Source: Streptomyces xanthii (GTDB lineage Bacteria; Actinomycetota; Actinomycetes; Streptomycetales; Streptomycetaceae). From it: a stretch of 64,000 nt of DNA. Of the stretch, positions 43,339-51,923 are shown piece after piece (the stretch's first letter is position 1; every line of letters begins with the position of its first letter). Below the pieces are notes generated by a model. The model ran no database searches. It was not told the origin of the DNA and saw only the letters and a list, made by a program, of their open reading frames with translations. Made by a program: the position numbers and the translations under genes. The stretch lies in NCBI RefSeq assembly GCF_014621695.1, contig NZ_CP061281.1, positions 5,828,001 through 5,892,000 of the forward strand, written 5' to 3'.

Positions 43339-44247
43339 TCAGCTCCGTACGTCGACGGGGGCGCGGGACCGCACAGGTCCGGCGCCCCCGTTCGCGTGCC
43401 CGCCCCGGTCCGCTTCCCCGCACCGGGCCGCGAGGGCCAGCGTCCGGCGCGCCCCCGCCACCACCGCCGCGTCGACGAACCGCCCGTCCGGCAGCGCGAG
43501 CGCCCCCGCGTCACCGGCCGCCGCCGCGACGACGTCCTCCGCGGCCCGCACCTCCGCCGGGCTCGGCCGGAACGCCGCCTCGATCACCAGCAGCTGCCGC
43601 GGATGGATCGCCATGCGGCCCAGGAAGCCGAGCGCCCGGCCCGCCGCGCAGGAGCGGGCGAGGCCCGTCAGATCACGGATGTCCGGGTGGACGGACTGCG
43701 GCGGCGGCGGCAGCCGCGCCGCGCGGGCCGCGACCACCGCCCGACCCCGCACCCAGGCGAGGCCCGCCGGATCCGCGATGCCGAGATCCGCGCGCAGGTC
43801 CGCCTCGCCGAGCGCGATGCCGTGGACCGCCGGATGCGAGGCGATCGCGTAGGCCCGCTCGACCCCGAGCGCCGACTCCAGCAGGGCGTACAGCGGCGGC
43901 ACCGCCACCGCCCAGCCCAGCGCCCGGTCCAGATCGGACACGTCGTGGACCTTCGGCAGACGCAGTGCGCCGAGGCCGGGCAGCGCGCTCAGGCGGCGCA
44001 CCTCGTGCTCGGCGCGCGGCCCGTCCAGTGCGTTGACCCGCACGTGCACGGGTACCGGATGCCGGTCCGTGAGCAGCTCCGCCGTCGCGTCCAGGGCGTA
44101 GGCCTTGCGGTCCGGGGCGACCGCGTCCTCCAGGTCGACCAGGACCACGTCGGCTCCCGAACCGAGCGCCTTCGCGACCACGTCGGGCCGGTCCCCGGGC
44201 GCGTACAGCCAGGTCAGGAAGAGCGGGTTCCGCGGCGAGCGGGTCAC
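43339..44247 (-). CDS. HpcH/HpaI aldolase family, CitE-type CoA ester lyase
   Basis: 302 aa. CitE/malyl-CoA-lyase-like barrel: LYAPGDRPDVVAKAL (about 13-27), the phosphate-binding region, VLVDLEDAVAPDRK (about 34-47, acidic Mg ligand), RVNALDGPRAEHE, and LRLPKVHDVSDLD. Cleaves or forms 3-hydroxy-acyl-CoA esters such as citramalyl- or malyl-CoA; the exact substrate is unknown. GTG 44247 overlaps the stop of the CoA-transferase gene upstream. The last ~20 residues are low-complexity and lie over a terminator hairpin. Confidence 0.87.
   Translation of the reverse strand: MTRSPRNPLFLTWLYAPGDRPDVVAKALGSGADVVLVDLEDAVAPDRKAYALDATAELLTDRHPVPVHVRVNALDGPRAEHEVRRLSALPGLGALRLPKVHDVSDLDRALGWAVAVPPLYALLESALGVERAYAIASHPAVHGIALGEADLRADLGIADPAGLAWVRGRAVVAARAARLPPPPQSVHPDIRDLTGLARSCAAGRALGFLGRMAIHPRQLLVIEAAFRPSPAEVRAAEDVVAAAAGDAGALALPDGRFVDAAVVAGARRTLALAARCGEADRGGHANGGAGPVRSRAPVDVRS
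43355..43391. terminator. Hairpin after lgt, inside the 3' end of the CitE-type gene
   Basis: ACGGGGGCGCGGGACC (43355-43370) pairs with GGTCCGGCGCCCCCGT (43376-43391) with one mismatch and loop GCACA. It is 33 bp after the lgt stop and overlaps the last codons of the leftward gene, so it can terminate lgt and, being followed by that gene's stop, also the opposite transcript. Confidence 0.75.
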
Positions 44248-45449
44248 ACGGCACCCGCCTCGCGCAGCGCCCCGATCTCGGTGCCCGTCAGGCCGAGGGC
44301 GCCCAGGACCTCGTCCGTGTCGGCGCCGTGCGGGCGGCCCGTCCAGCGGATCGCGCCGGGTGTCCCGGAGAGCCGGAACAGCACGTTCTGCATCTTGACC
44401 GAGCCGAGCTCGGGGTCGGGCAGCTCGACGATCGAGTCCAGGGCCGCGTACTGCTCGTCGGCCATGACGTCCCGGATGTCGTGCACCGGGGCGATCGCCG
44501 CCTCCGCCTTCTCGAACGCGCGCAGCACCTCGTCGCGGGTGCGGGCCGCGATCCAGTCGCCGACCGCCTCGTCGAGCTCGTCCGCGTGGGCGGCCCGGCC
44601 GGAGCCCGACGCGAACCACTCCGCGTCGATCAGCTCGGGCCGCCCCACCAGGTGCATCACACGCTCCGCGATCGACTGGGCGGACGTCGACACCGCGACC
44701 CACCTCCCGTCGCCCGTGCGGTACGTGTTGCGGGGCGCGTTGTTCGTGGAGCGGTTGCCGGTGCGCTCCTGGACGTAGCCGAGCTGGTCGTACCAGACGG
44801 GGTGCGGGCCGAGCACGGTCAGGATCGGCTCGATGATCGCCATGTCGACGACCTGCCCGCGCCCGGTGAGGTCCCGGCCGCGCAGCGCCGCCATCACCGC
44901 GTACGAGGAGGCGAGCGCGGCGATGGAGTCGGCGAGGCCGAACGGCGGCAGCGTCGGCGGCCCGTCCGGCTCCCCGGTGATCGCCGCGAAGCCGCTCATC
45001 GCCTCGGCGAGGGTGCCGAAGCCGGGGCGGCGCGCGGACGGGCCGAACTGGCCGAAGCCCGTGACGCGGGCCAGGACGAGGCGCGGGTTGGCGGCGCTCA
45101 GCGCGTCCCAGCCGAGGCCCCAGCGCTCCAGCGTGCCGGGGCGGAAGTTCTCGATGACGACGTCCGCGTCGGCGGCCAGCCTCAGGAGCACGTCGCGGCC
45201 GCCCGGCGTGGACAGATCGAGGGTGATGTTCCGCTTGTTCCGGCCGAGGAGCTTCCACCACAGGCCGACGCCGTCCTTCGCCGGGCCGTGCCCGCGCGAG
45301 GGGTCGGGGCGGCGCGGGTGCTCGACCTTGACGACCTCGGCGCCGAAGTCGCCGAGCATCGTGGCGCACAGGGGGCCCGCGAACAGCGTGGCCAGGTCGA
45401 GGACGCGGATACCGGTGAGCGGGCCGTCCGTGGGCGGGTGGTGCGTCAT
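44244..45449 (-). CDS. CaiB/BaiF family (class III) CoA-transferase
   Basis: 401 aa. Typical opening LTGIRVLDLATLFAGPLCATMLGDFGAEVVKVEHP, the NKRNITLDLSTPGGRDVLLRL block, and the catalytic Asp in the VVDMAIIEPILTVL region. Moves CoA between organic acids. ATG 45449 overlaps the stop of the ADP-ribosylglycohydrolase-like gene and its own stop overlaps the CitE gene. A CoA-transferase followed by a CitE lyase suggests activation then cleavage of a hydroxy-dicarboxylic acid (as for itaconate/citramalate), which is inference. Confidence 0.9.
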   Translation of the reverse strand: MTHHPPTDGPLTGIRVLDLATLFAGPLCATMLGDFGAEVVKVEHPRRPDPSRGHGPAKDGVGLWWKLLGRNKRNITLDLSTPGGRDVLLRLAADADVVIENFRPGTLERWGLGWDALSAANPRLVLARVTGFGQFGPSARRPGFGTLAEAMSGFAAITGEPDGPPTLPPFGLADSIAALASSYAVMAALRGRDLTGRGQVVDMAIIEPILTVLGPHPVWYDQLGYVQERTGNRSTNNAPRNTYRTGDGRWVAVSTSAQSIAERVMHLVGRPELIDAEWFASGSGRAAHADELDEAVGDWIAARTRDEVLRAFEKAEAAIAPVHDIRDVMADEQYAALDSIVELPDPELGSVKMQNVLFRLSGTPGAIRWTGRPHGADTDEVLGALGLTGTEIGALREAGAV

Positions 45450-46807
45450 GCGCGGGCCTCCAGGGTGAGCCGGGCCAGTTCGTCGAAACCGATGCCGTCG
45501 AAGCCGGCGACCGTGCTGGCGAGACGGTTCTTCAGCGGGGCGGTCCACTGCTCGCCGAGCGCGTCGGGATGTCCGGCGAGCAGGCCGGTGAGCGAGCCGG
45601 CCGTCGCCCCGTTCGAGTCGGTGTCCCAGCCGCCGGACACGACGCGGCAGACCGAACCCGCGAAGTCGCCGTCGGCGTGGGTGAGCGCGGCGGCGAGCAG
45701 CGCCGCGTTGGGCAGGACGTGCACCCAGTGGTGATCGCCGTACGCCGCGTGCAGCCGGTCGACGACCGTGTCGAACCCGGCGGCGGTGCCGGTGCGTTCG
45801 GCCTCGGCGGCGTCGATGCCGCAGCGGATCGCGCGGGCGTAGCGGGAGTCGGGCGGGACATGAGCCAGGCCCGTGCGCAGGGCCTCGTGCACGGTGGGGC
45901 GGCCGGGGCCCGCCGCGTGCGCGAGCGCCGCCGCGACGAACTGGGCGCCGTAGACACCGTTCGCCGTGTGGGTCAGGACGGCGTCCCTGCGGGCGAGTTC
46001 GGCCGCCCGCGCGGGGTCCCCCGGGGTGGTCCAGCCGTAGACGTCGGCGCGGATCTGCGCGCCGATCCACTCGCGGAACGGATTGCGGTGGGTGGCCGTG
46101 AGCGGGGGTTCGAGACCGGACAGGAGATTGCGGTACGCGATCCGTTCCGCGGTGAAGGCGCGGCCCGCCGGCAGCTCGTCCAGCCACAGCCGGGCCACGT
46201 CCTCCGTCGTGAAGTCCCGGCCGTGGCGCCGGAGCAGCAGCAGGCCGAGCAGGGGGTAGTCGAGGTCGTCGTCCTCGGGCATCCCGTCGATGTTCTCGGC
46301 GAGGCAGGTGGCCGCCGAACGGCGGTTCCAGGGGTGGGCGCGGGCGATCTCCGGGTCGAGGCCGCGCGCCGTGAACCAGGTGCGCAGCGGGTGGTTGCCG
46401 GTGGAGGCCGTGATCGCGCGGATGCCTTCCAGGGGCAGTTTCTCCACCGGTTTGCCGAGCAGACAGCCGGCCGCGCGGCCGAGCCAGGCGGCGTGCAGCC
46501 GGTCCAGCTCGCGCTCGCGGCGGGGCGCGGGGCCCGTCGACCGGGCGGCCGGGCCGTGGAACACCGCCGGTTCCGTGCCGCCGAGCGGGGCCGGCATCCG
46601 GGCCAGCTCGTCGAGCAACTCCTCGGCCAGGGCGCGCAGTTCGGGCCGCGCCCGGGTCGGGGACGCGCCCGCGCGCAGCGGCGCCGGGTGGCCACCGGCC
46701 GCGGCCCAGCGCCGGGCCACCGCGCCCGCGTCCCGGCCGTCCTGCGCGGCCTGGCGCAGCTCGTGCCCGATCAGGTCCTCGGGCTGCACCCAGGTCAGGC
46801 GCAGCAT
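45446..46807 (-). CDS. ADP-ribosylglycohydrolase (DraG/ARH) family protein, copy 1
   Basis: 453 aa, the longest of four adjacent members. Residues 1-110 are an extra N-terminal region (LTWVQPEDLIGHELRQAAQDG). The ARH domain follows: AAWLGRAAGCLLGKPVEKLP (about 113-132), MPEDDDLDYPLLGLLLL with the first acidic metal cluster, and VVSGGWDTDSNGATAGSLTG with the second (D-x-D-S). Both di-metal clusters look complete. ATG 46807 shares one base with the upstream stop (TGATG). The family cleaves ADP-ribose from proteins or small molecules; here the substrate is unknown. Confidence 0.88.
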   Translation of the reverse strand: MLRLTWVQPEDLIGHELRQAAQDGRDAGAVARRWAAAGGHPAPLRAGASPTRARPELRALAEELLDELARMPAPLGGTEPAVFHGPAARSTGPAPRRERELDRLHAAWLGRAAGCLLGKPVEKLPLEGIRAITASTGNHPLRTWFTARGLDPEIARAHPWNRRSAATCLAENIDGMPEDDDLDYPLLGLLLLRRHGRDFTTEDVARLWLDELPAGRAFTAERIAYRNLLSGLEPPLTATHRNPFREWIGAQIRADVYGWTTPGDPARAAELARRDAVLTHTANGVYGAQFVAAALAHAAGPGRPTVHEALRTGLAHVPPDSRYARAIRCGIDAAEAERTGTAAGFDTVVDRLHAAYGDHHWVHVLPNAALLAAALTHADGDFAGSVCRVVSGGWDTDSNGATAGSLTGLLAGHPDALGEQWTAPLKNRLASTVAGFDGIGFDELARLTLEARA

Positions 46808-47961
46808 CACAGGCCCGCGATCGACGCGAAGGCCGCCTCGTGGGCACGGCGCCGTGACAGGTCGCGGGCGTGCACCTCGCGGGCGACCAGGGCCAGCGAC
46901 GCCGCGGGGCGGTGCAGGTCCAGGCGGCTGGCGCGGGCCACCTCCGCGCTCCACTCCTTCGGCACCGCGCTCTCGCCGCGCAGCGCGCCCACGATCGCGC
47001 CGGCCATCGTGGCGATCGAGTCGCAGTCCCGGCCGTAGTTGACCGCTCCGAGCACGGTGTGCCGGTAGTCGCCCGCGCCGACGAGCAGCATGCCGAGCGC
47101 GACCGGCAGCTCCTCGATCGAGTGCAGCCGGGAGGGGCGGCGGGCGCCGAGCGAGGGCCTGCGGTACTCGGGGCCGACCGTGTCGAAGGGGGCGACGGCC
47201 GCGCGCAGCGGGGCGAGCGCCGCCTCGAAGTCGACGTGGTTCACGGCCACCTCGCAGACCGCCTCGATCGCGGTCCTGGTGCCGTCCTTGGCCAGCGCGA
47301 GCGCGTCCTCGACCACCCGGTCCGGGGTCGCGCCGGGCTTGAACGCGGAGGCGACGGCCGCCGCGAACACCCCGGCCGCCTCGCGCCCGTACGAGCTCTG
47401 GTGCGCGCCCGCGACGTCCAGCGCCTCCTCGTACGCCTTCCTGGGATCGCCCGCGTTCACCGCGCCGACCGGGGCCATGTACATCGCGGCGCCGCAGTTC
47501 ACGATGTTCCCGACGCCGGCCTCGCGGGGGTCCACGTGGCCGTAGTGGATCCGGCTCACGATCCACTTCTCGGCGAGGAAGATCCGCTGGAGCGGGAGGG
47601 CCTCCGCCTCCAGTTCCGGGATCCAGCGCGGGGTCGTCATCAGGTCGGGGACGAGGTGGTCGGCGACCGCGTACGCGTCGAGGTGGTCGCGGACCTTCTC
47701 GTACACGCGGACCAGCGCGTGCGTCATCAAGGTGTCGTCGGTGACGTGCCCGTCGCCCTTGTGGTACGGGGCGATGGGGCGGGCCGTGCGCCAGTCGTCC
47801 TTGTGGAAGGGCTCCACGATGCCGCGGACCCGGCCGCCGTGCCGTTCCACGATGGCCTCCGGTGGCCAGCCCTCGACCGGTCCGCCGAGCGCGTCGCCCA
47901 CGGCGGCGCCGACGAGTGTGCCGGTGACGCGGTCCTCGAGGGTCGGGCGGGGGGTGTTCAT
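46807..47961 (-). CDS. ADP-ribosylglycohydrolase (DraG/ARH) family protein, copy 2
   Basis: 384 aa. GTLVGAAVGDALGGPVEGWP (14-33), acidic pair in GHVTDDTLMTH (D75, D76) and second cluster in NYGRDCDSIATMAGAIVGAL (about 315-335) give the full ARH metal site. A central block NIVNCGAAMYMAPVGAVNAGDP is typical of the subfamily often found near sugar or nucleoside genes. ATG 47961 overlaps the stop of copy 3. A catalytically competent hydrolase is expected. Confidence 0.9.
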   Translation of the reverse strand: MNTPRPTLEDRVTGTLVGAAVGDALGGPVEGWPPEAIVERHGGRVRGIVEPFHKDDWRTARPIAPYHKGDGHVTDDTLMTHALVRVYEKVRDHLDAYAVADHLVPDLMTTPRWIPELEAEALPLQRIFLAEKWIVSRIHYGHVDPREAGVGNIVNCGAAMYMAPVGAVNAGDPRKAYEEALDVAGAHQSSYGREAAGVFAAAVASAFKPGATPDRVVEDALALAKDGTRTAIEAVCEVAVNHVDFEAALAPLRAAVAPFDTVGPEYRRPSLGARRPSRLHSIEELPVALGMLLVGAGDYRHTVLGAVNYGRDCDSIATMAGAIVGALRGESAVPKEWSAEVARASRLDLHRPAASLALVAREVHARDLSRRRAHEAAFASIAGL

Positions 47962-49109
47962 GGTGACGTCCCTTCCATGGTGGGTGAGTCGAACGACGTA
48001 CGGGTGAGCCGTTCGGCGAGGTGGACGAGGTCGGTGCCCGCGAACTGGGGGAGTGCGCAGCCGGCGAGGGTGCGGCAGGCGGCGCGCCAGGTGTCGGGCA
48101 GGGCGTCGGCGCCGCCGATCGCGCCGGTGAGGGCGCCGGCCAGGGCGGGGGCCGAGTCGGCGACGCGGGAGAGGCAGGCGGCGGTGGGAACGGCCTCGGA
48201 GACCGCGCCCGCGGCGGCCGTCGCGACGGCGAGGGCCACGGGGACGGTCTCCGCCGCGGCGATGCCGTAGCTGTAGACGTGGTCGACGATCTCGTGCTCC
48301 AGGACCGGTACGAGGGCGAACGCGTTGCCCGTCAGACCGGGGCGGGCGGCCGCGGCGGCGCGGCCCAGGCCGACGGCGCGATGGGCGTTGCGGTGGATCT
48401 CCGTGCCCTCGGGGAGCTGGTCGAGCGCGGCGTCCGCGCAGGCGTCGACCGGGGCGCCGCCGAGCGCCGTCGCGACGGCCGCCGCCATGGCGCGGGCGCC
48501 GTGGACGCCGTCGCCGTCCTGCGTGTAGCGGGCGTCGAACTCCGCGAGGTCCGCGGCGCGTTCGGGGTCGCCGGGGTGGACGACGGCCAGGATCGCGGCC
48601 CGGACGCAGGCGGCGTCGTCGAAGTAGTGCGGGTTGTCGTGGCCGGTCGCCGGGGGCCGCAGCCCGGCCGCGAGATTGCCGAGCCCCGCCCGCACCGAGA
48701 TACGGGCCCGCAGCGGGATCCGGGCCGACTCGATCTCGTCGGCCCGGGCCGCGGCGGCGGCGATCTCGTCGGCCAGGGCGTGCCAGGCGCGGGCCAGCGC
48801 GGTCCGTACGTCGTCGGGGCCCGCGCCGAGGATCGCCGACGCGGTGAACGCGGCCCACTCGGCGTCGTCCGACGGGCCGAGCCGGAGGGGCTCCGGGGGC
48901 TGGTTCAGGGCGATCGGCACGGGGAGCGTCGTCGTGGCGTTCAGCTCGGCGAACGTGTCCAGCTCGCGGGTCAGCCGGCGCGTCCAGTCCGGCAGCCGCG
49001 CCGCGCGATGCCGCCCGGCGGGCCACCCGGCGGCGTCCCCGGCGGCGACCCCGAGCAACAGCCCTTCTACGCGGCTCCGCCGCGGAACGAGATCCTCAAC
49101 GGGATTCAC
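47958..49109 (-). CDS. ADP-ribosylglycohydrolase-like protein, copy 3, with an altered metal site
   Basis: 383 aa from GTG 49109. Shares the frame GLLLGVAAGDAAGWPAGRH (17-35) and an acidic pair in GPSDDAEWAAF (D81, D82, replacing TDDT). At the second cluster, where copies 1, 2 and 4 read D-x-D-S/T, it reads CLSRVADSAPALAGALTGAI: one of the two Asp ligands is Val. It is also Ala-rich (VALAVATAAAGAVSEAVPTAA). It may therefore be a non-catalytic binder or have changed metal use. Its stop overlaps copy 2's start. Confidence 0.82.
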   Translation of the reverse strand: MNPVEDLVPRRSRVEGLLLGVAAGDAAGWPAGRHRAARLPDWTRRLTRELDTFAELNATTTLPVPIALNQPPEPLRLGPSDDAEWAAFTASAILGAGPDDVRTALARAWHALADEIAAAAARADEIESARIPLRARISVRAGLGNLAAGLRPPATGHDNPHYFDDAACVRAAILAVVHPGDPERAADLAEFDARYTQDGDGVHGARAMAAAVATALGGAPVDACADAALDQLPEGTEIHRNAHRAVGLGRAAAAARPGLTGNAFALVPVLEHEIVDHVYSYGIAAAETVPVALAVATAAAGAVSEAVPTAACLSRVADSAPALAGALTGAIGGADALPDTWRAACRTLAGCALPQFAGTDLVHLAERLTRTSFDSPTMEGTSP

Positions 49110-49461
49110 GGGGCGCCTCCGGGCGTGCGCGGTCCGGCTCCGCCGGGGGGGCGGGATCTCCTCGGCGCGGGGTTGGATGGGGCTTGCGGAGTGGTCTCGT
49201 TGCGGGTCGCGGGGCTGTACCCGTCAGCGGCTTCGCCGCGGGGCGCGATCGGTACGGCCGTGGGGCGCACGGAGTGCGCCTTCAGGGGCGCGGGGAACTG
49301 CGCGACCAGCCACGATGGCGCGGCACTCGGCGACGAGGCTCGGCCCCTACGGCGGCGGCGCTGTAGCTGAGGCCGACCGATTCGCGCACCCGGCGCCGGG
49401 GTGCCGCCTTGCCCACCCATGCCGCCCCAGGCGCTGGGGAGACCGGCCGGAGACGGTGGCG
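49110..49461. repeat. Intergenic repeat element (minus orientation) between ADP-ribosylglycohydrolase copies 3 and 4
   Basis: 352 bp without a gene. From about 49190 to 49320 it carries, in reverse orientation, the modules seen at 20219-20560: GGGCTGTACCCGTCAGCGGC (the spacer), GCGCACGGAGTGCGCCTTCA (stem-loop) and GGGGCGCGGGGAACTGCGCG followed by ACCAGCCACGA (the core). The remaining DNA shows nothing recognisable. It splits an otherwise continuous leftward run of related genes. Confidence 0.85.
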
Positions 49462-50574
49462 TCATGATGCTGCTCCCGCTGCCCCCGGCGCCGTCGGTGC
49501 GGGTGGGGTCAGGCGGTCGGCCACGTCCAGGATGTGGCGGCCCGCCATCAGGGGGAGGCAGGTGCCGCGTACGGGCCCGATCGCACGGGCCCAGGGCGAG
49601 GGGATCGCGCACTCCCCGTGCAGGGCACCGGCGAGCGCCCCCGCCACGGCGGCCGTCGTATCGGCGTCCCGCCCCATGTTCACGGCCGTGAGCACGGCCC
49701 CGCGGAAATCCCCCCGCGCCACGGCGAACGCCCCGAACGCCAGCCCCACCGCCTCCGGCGCGAGATCCGTCCAGGGATAGCCGCCGATGACGACGGCCTT
49801 GCGGACGGCCCGTTCCATGGAGAGCTGGGTCGCCTCCGGGTCACGCCGGGCGAGCCGGGCCGCCCGGACCGCCCGGTGCAGGGAGCGCGCCGTCCACGAG
49901 TCCTCGGGGACCACGGACAGCGCCGCCTGCACGACCGCGTCGGGGTTGTGGCTGACCATCGCGGCGGCGACCCCCGCGGCGACGGCCTGCCCGCCGAGAA
50001 TGCCCTCGCCGTCGTGCGACACGGTCCCGTCGATCGCGACGAGCCGGGCCGCCTCGGCGGGCCGCCCCGCCGCGTGCACCCCGAACGGCGCCGCCCGCAT
50101 GGCGAGCCCGTCGCTCCACGCGTGCCGGTGCTGCGCCGAGATCGGGGCCGCGAGCCCGCGCCGCAGGTTCTCCAGGGTGCCGCGCTCGCTGAACCCGGCG
50201 CCCCGGAAGGCCCCTTCGTCCCGGTCCGCGATCCAGGTGTGCCAGGCCTCCTCGACGTCCGCGAGGGTGAGCGCGGTCCCCTTCTCGGCCAGCAGCAGCC
50301 CCGAGAAGATCGCGTACTCCGTGTCGTCCGTGCCCGCCGGATCGTCCGCGACGAATCCCTCGATCCGGCCCCAGCGCTCCCGGATCTGAGACGGCTTCAG
50401 GTTCTCGGCGGGTGCTCCGAGCGCGTCCCCGACGGCCAGCCCGAGCAGCGCGCCCCGCGCCCGGTCGCGCAGCGAGATCACGGCGGGCGGGCGGCGCCGC
50501 GGAACCGTGCGCAGTCTGCGGGGCGGCGCTGCCGTGCCGTCCGCCGGGGGATCCGGGTCGACGCTGACGCTCAT
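49462..50574 (-). CDS. ADP-ribosylglycohydrolase (DraG/ARH) family protein, copy 4
   Basis: 370 aa from ATG 50574. After a 35-residue basic N-terminus the ARH domain begins ARGALLGLAVGDALGAPAEN (39-58), acidic pair in PAGTDDTEYAIF (D83, D84), a middle SHDGEGILGGQAVAAGVAAAM block and second cluster NMGRDADTTAAVAGALAGAL. Both metal clusters are complete. Separated from copy 3 by the repeat-bearing 352-bp gap, so it may have its own promoter, or the gap may be transcribed through. Confidence 0.9.
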   Translation of the reverse strand: MSVSVDPDPPADGTAAPPRRLRTVPRRRPPAVISLRDRARGALLGLAVGDALGAPAENLKPSQIRERWGRIEGFVADDPAGTDDTEYAIFSGLLLAEKGTALTLADVEEAWHTWIADRDEGAFRGAGFSERGTLENLRRGLAAPISAQHRHAWSDGLAMRAAPFGVHAAGRPAEAARLVAIDGTVSHDGEGILGGQAVAAGVAAAMVSHNPDAVVQAALSVVPEDSWTARSLHRAVRAARLARRDPEATQLSMERAVRKAVVIGGYPWTDLAPEAVGLAFGAFAVARGDFRGAVLTAVNMGRDADTTAAVAGALAGALHGECAIPSPWARAIGPVRGTCLPLMAGRHILDVADRLTPPAPTAPGAAGAAS

Positions 50575-50933
50575 GAGGGGCCCGCGCTTTCTTCCGGTGC
50601 GGGTCCCTTCCCCGGGGTCATGAGACTCCTGGAGAAAAGCCGCATTCCAGATATTTCGACCATGCTTCCCCGGTGTGGCGCCCGAGTGATCCCGTGATCC
50701 ATCTCACGGGTGAGTCCGGGAAGATCCGGGCCCCTCCGAATCGCCCGATCTCAACCCCTCCGACGGCACCCCGCACGGCGCAAAACCGCAGGTAAGTACG
50801 GCCTTCCTTGCTAGCGGAGATCGCTCGGGAGGCGTACTTTCATGGGCGTAGACAAAAGATCGAAGCGATCCGGGTCTGGATGAAGTCCAGAAATAGACGT
50901 CCGGGTCGACAGTAGGGGAGCGGGGACACAGGC
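50575..50933. other. Divergent control region between ADP-ribosylglycohydrolase copy 4 and the VIT transporter
   Basis: 359 bp without a gene. It must hold promoters for both directions. Just upstream of the VIT gene a small hairpin TCTGGA/TCCAGA (50875-50880, 50886-50891, loop TGAAG) lies in the likely leader, and AT-richer DNA is seen around 50780-50870 (GGTAAGTACGGCC, GCGTACTTTCATGG). I do not find a convincing iron-box (DtxR/IdeR) palindrome. Confidence 0.5.
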
Positions 50934-51665
50934 ATGGCCATCATCGAGACCGAGGCGACACTCCACGACGCGCACCGGGACAACCACACCCACCGCGATG
51001 TCAACGGCGGCTGGCTGCGCCCGGCGGTCTTCGGCGCCATGGACGGCCTCGTGTCCAACTTCGCGCTGATGGCCGGTGTCGCGGGCGGCGCCGTCTCGCA
51101 GCAGACGGTGATCATCACGGGCCTCTCCGGCCTGGCCGCCGGCGCCTTCTCCATGGCCGCCGGCGAGTACACCTCGGTCGCCTCCCAGCGCGAGCTGGTC
51201 GAGGCCGAACTGGACGTGGAGCGCCGGGAGTTGCGCAAGCACCCGGCCGACGAGGAGCGCGAGCTCGCCGAGCTGTACGTGTCCCGCGGCGTCGAGCCGG
51301 AGCTCGCCCGCGAGGTCGCCCGGCAGCTGTCCCAGGACCCCGAGCAGGCCCTGGAGATCCATGCCCGCGAGGAGCTCGGCATCGACCCCTCCGACCTGCC
51401 CTCGCCGATGGTCGCCGCGGTGTCCTCGTTCGCCTCGTTCGCGCTCGGCGCCCTGATCCCCGTCCTGCCCTACCTGCTGGGCGCGAGCGCCCTGTGGCCG
51501 GCCGTGATCCTCGCGCTGCTCGGTCTGTTCGCCTGCGGCGCGGTCGTGGCCAAGGTGACGGCCCGCTCCTGGTGGTTCAGCGGGCTGCGCCAGCTGGCCC
51601 TGGGCGGGGCCGCGGCGGGTGTGACGTATCTCCTGGGAAGCGTCTTCGGCACTTTTGCCGGTTGA
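50934..51665 (+). CDS. VIT/CCC1-family membrane transporter (iron or manganese)
   Basis: 243 aa. N-terminal HRDVNGGWLRPAVFGAMDGLVSNFALMAGVAGG and AAGAFSMAAGEYTSVASQREL are the VIT1/CCC1 hallmarks; the region between the second and third membrane segments (about 75-150) is an acidic helical insert (ELDVERRELRKHPADEERELAELY) matching the cytosolic metal-binding domain of VIT proteins. Five membrane segments in total. In eukaryotes these load Fe2+/Mn2+ into vacuoles; in bacteria they probably export it. ATG 50934 is preceded by GGGGAGCGGGG. Confidence 0.9.
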   Translation: MAIIETEATLHDAHRDNHTHRDVNGGWLRPAVFGAMDGLVSNFALMAGVAGGAVSQQTVIITGLSGLAAGAFSMAAGEYTSVASQRELVEAELDVERRELRKHPADEERELAELYVSRGVEPELAREVARQLSQDPEQALEIHAREELGIDPSDLPSPMVAAVSSFASFALGALIPVLPYLLGASALWPAVILALLGLFACGAVVAKVTARSWWFSGLRQLALGGAAAGVTYLLGSVFGTFAG

Positions 51666-51733
51666 CGGGGCGCGGGTTCCCGCTCGAAGATGTGGCCCTG
51701 AAGATGGCTATACAGGTCCTTGCATAAGTAGTC

Positions 51734-51749
51734 GTTACCGTTCGGTTTC
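51734..51749 (-). promoter_or_regulatory. Weaker GlnR-like site far upstream of gltB
   Basis: On the minus strand this reads GAAAC, six bases, GTAAC. These are the two GlnR half-sites in reversed order, as they appear in the middle of the extended four-box consensus. Position is about 270 bp before gltB. The match may be chance, and it is offered as a secondary candidate. Confidence 0.3.
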
Positions 51750-51923
51750 GGCAGTGCGACAGCGGGGCATGAGCCGTAAGCGCTGCGGGCAACGAAGCTC
51801 GCGGCGCACTCCCCGGCACATACGGCCCCGGTCAACGATCTGTCCCTGAGGCCTCTCTCCACCGCCACCGCGGTGTCCGCATGATGGAACGCAGTATCCA
51901 CTTCTCGAGAAGCACCCCATCAT

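Noticed and set aside
50780..50930. An iron box (DtxR/IdeR) before the VIT transporter
   Set aside because: AGGTAAGTACGGCC has slight similarity, but there is no 19-bp dyad of the TTAGGTTAGGCTAACCTAA kind.
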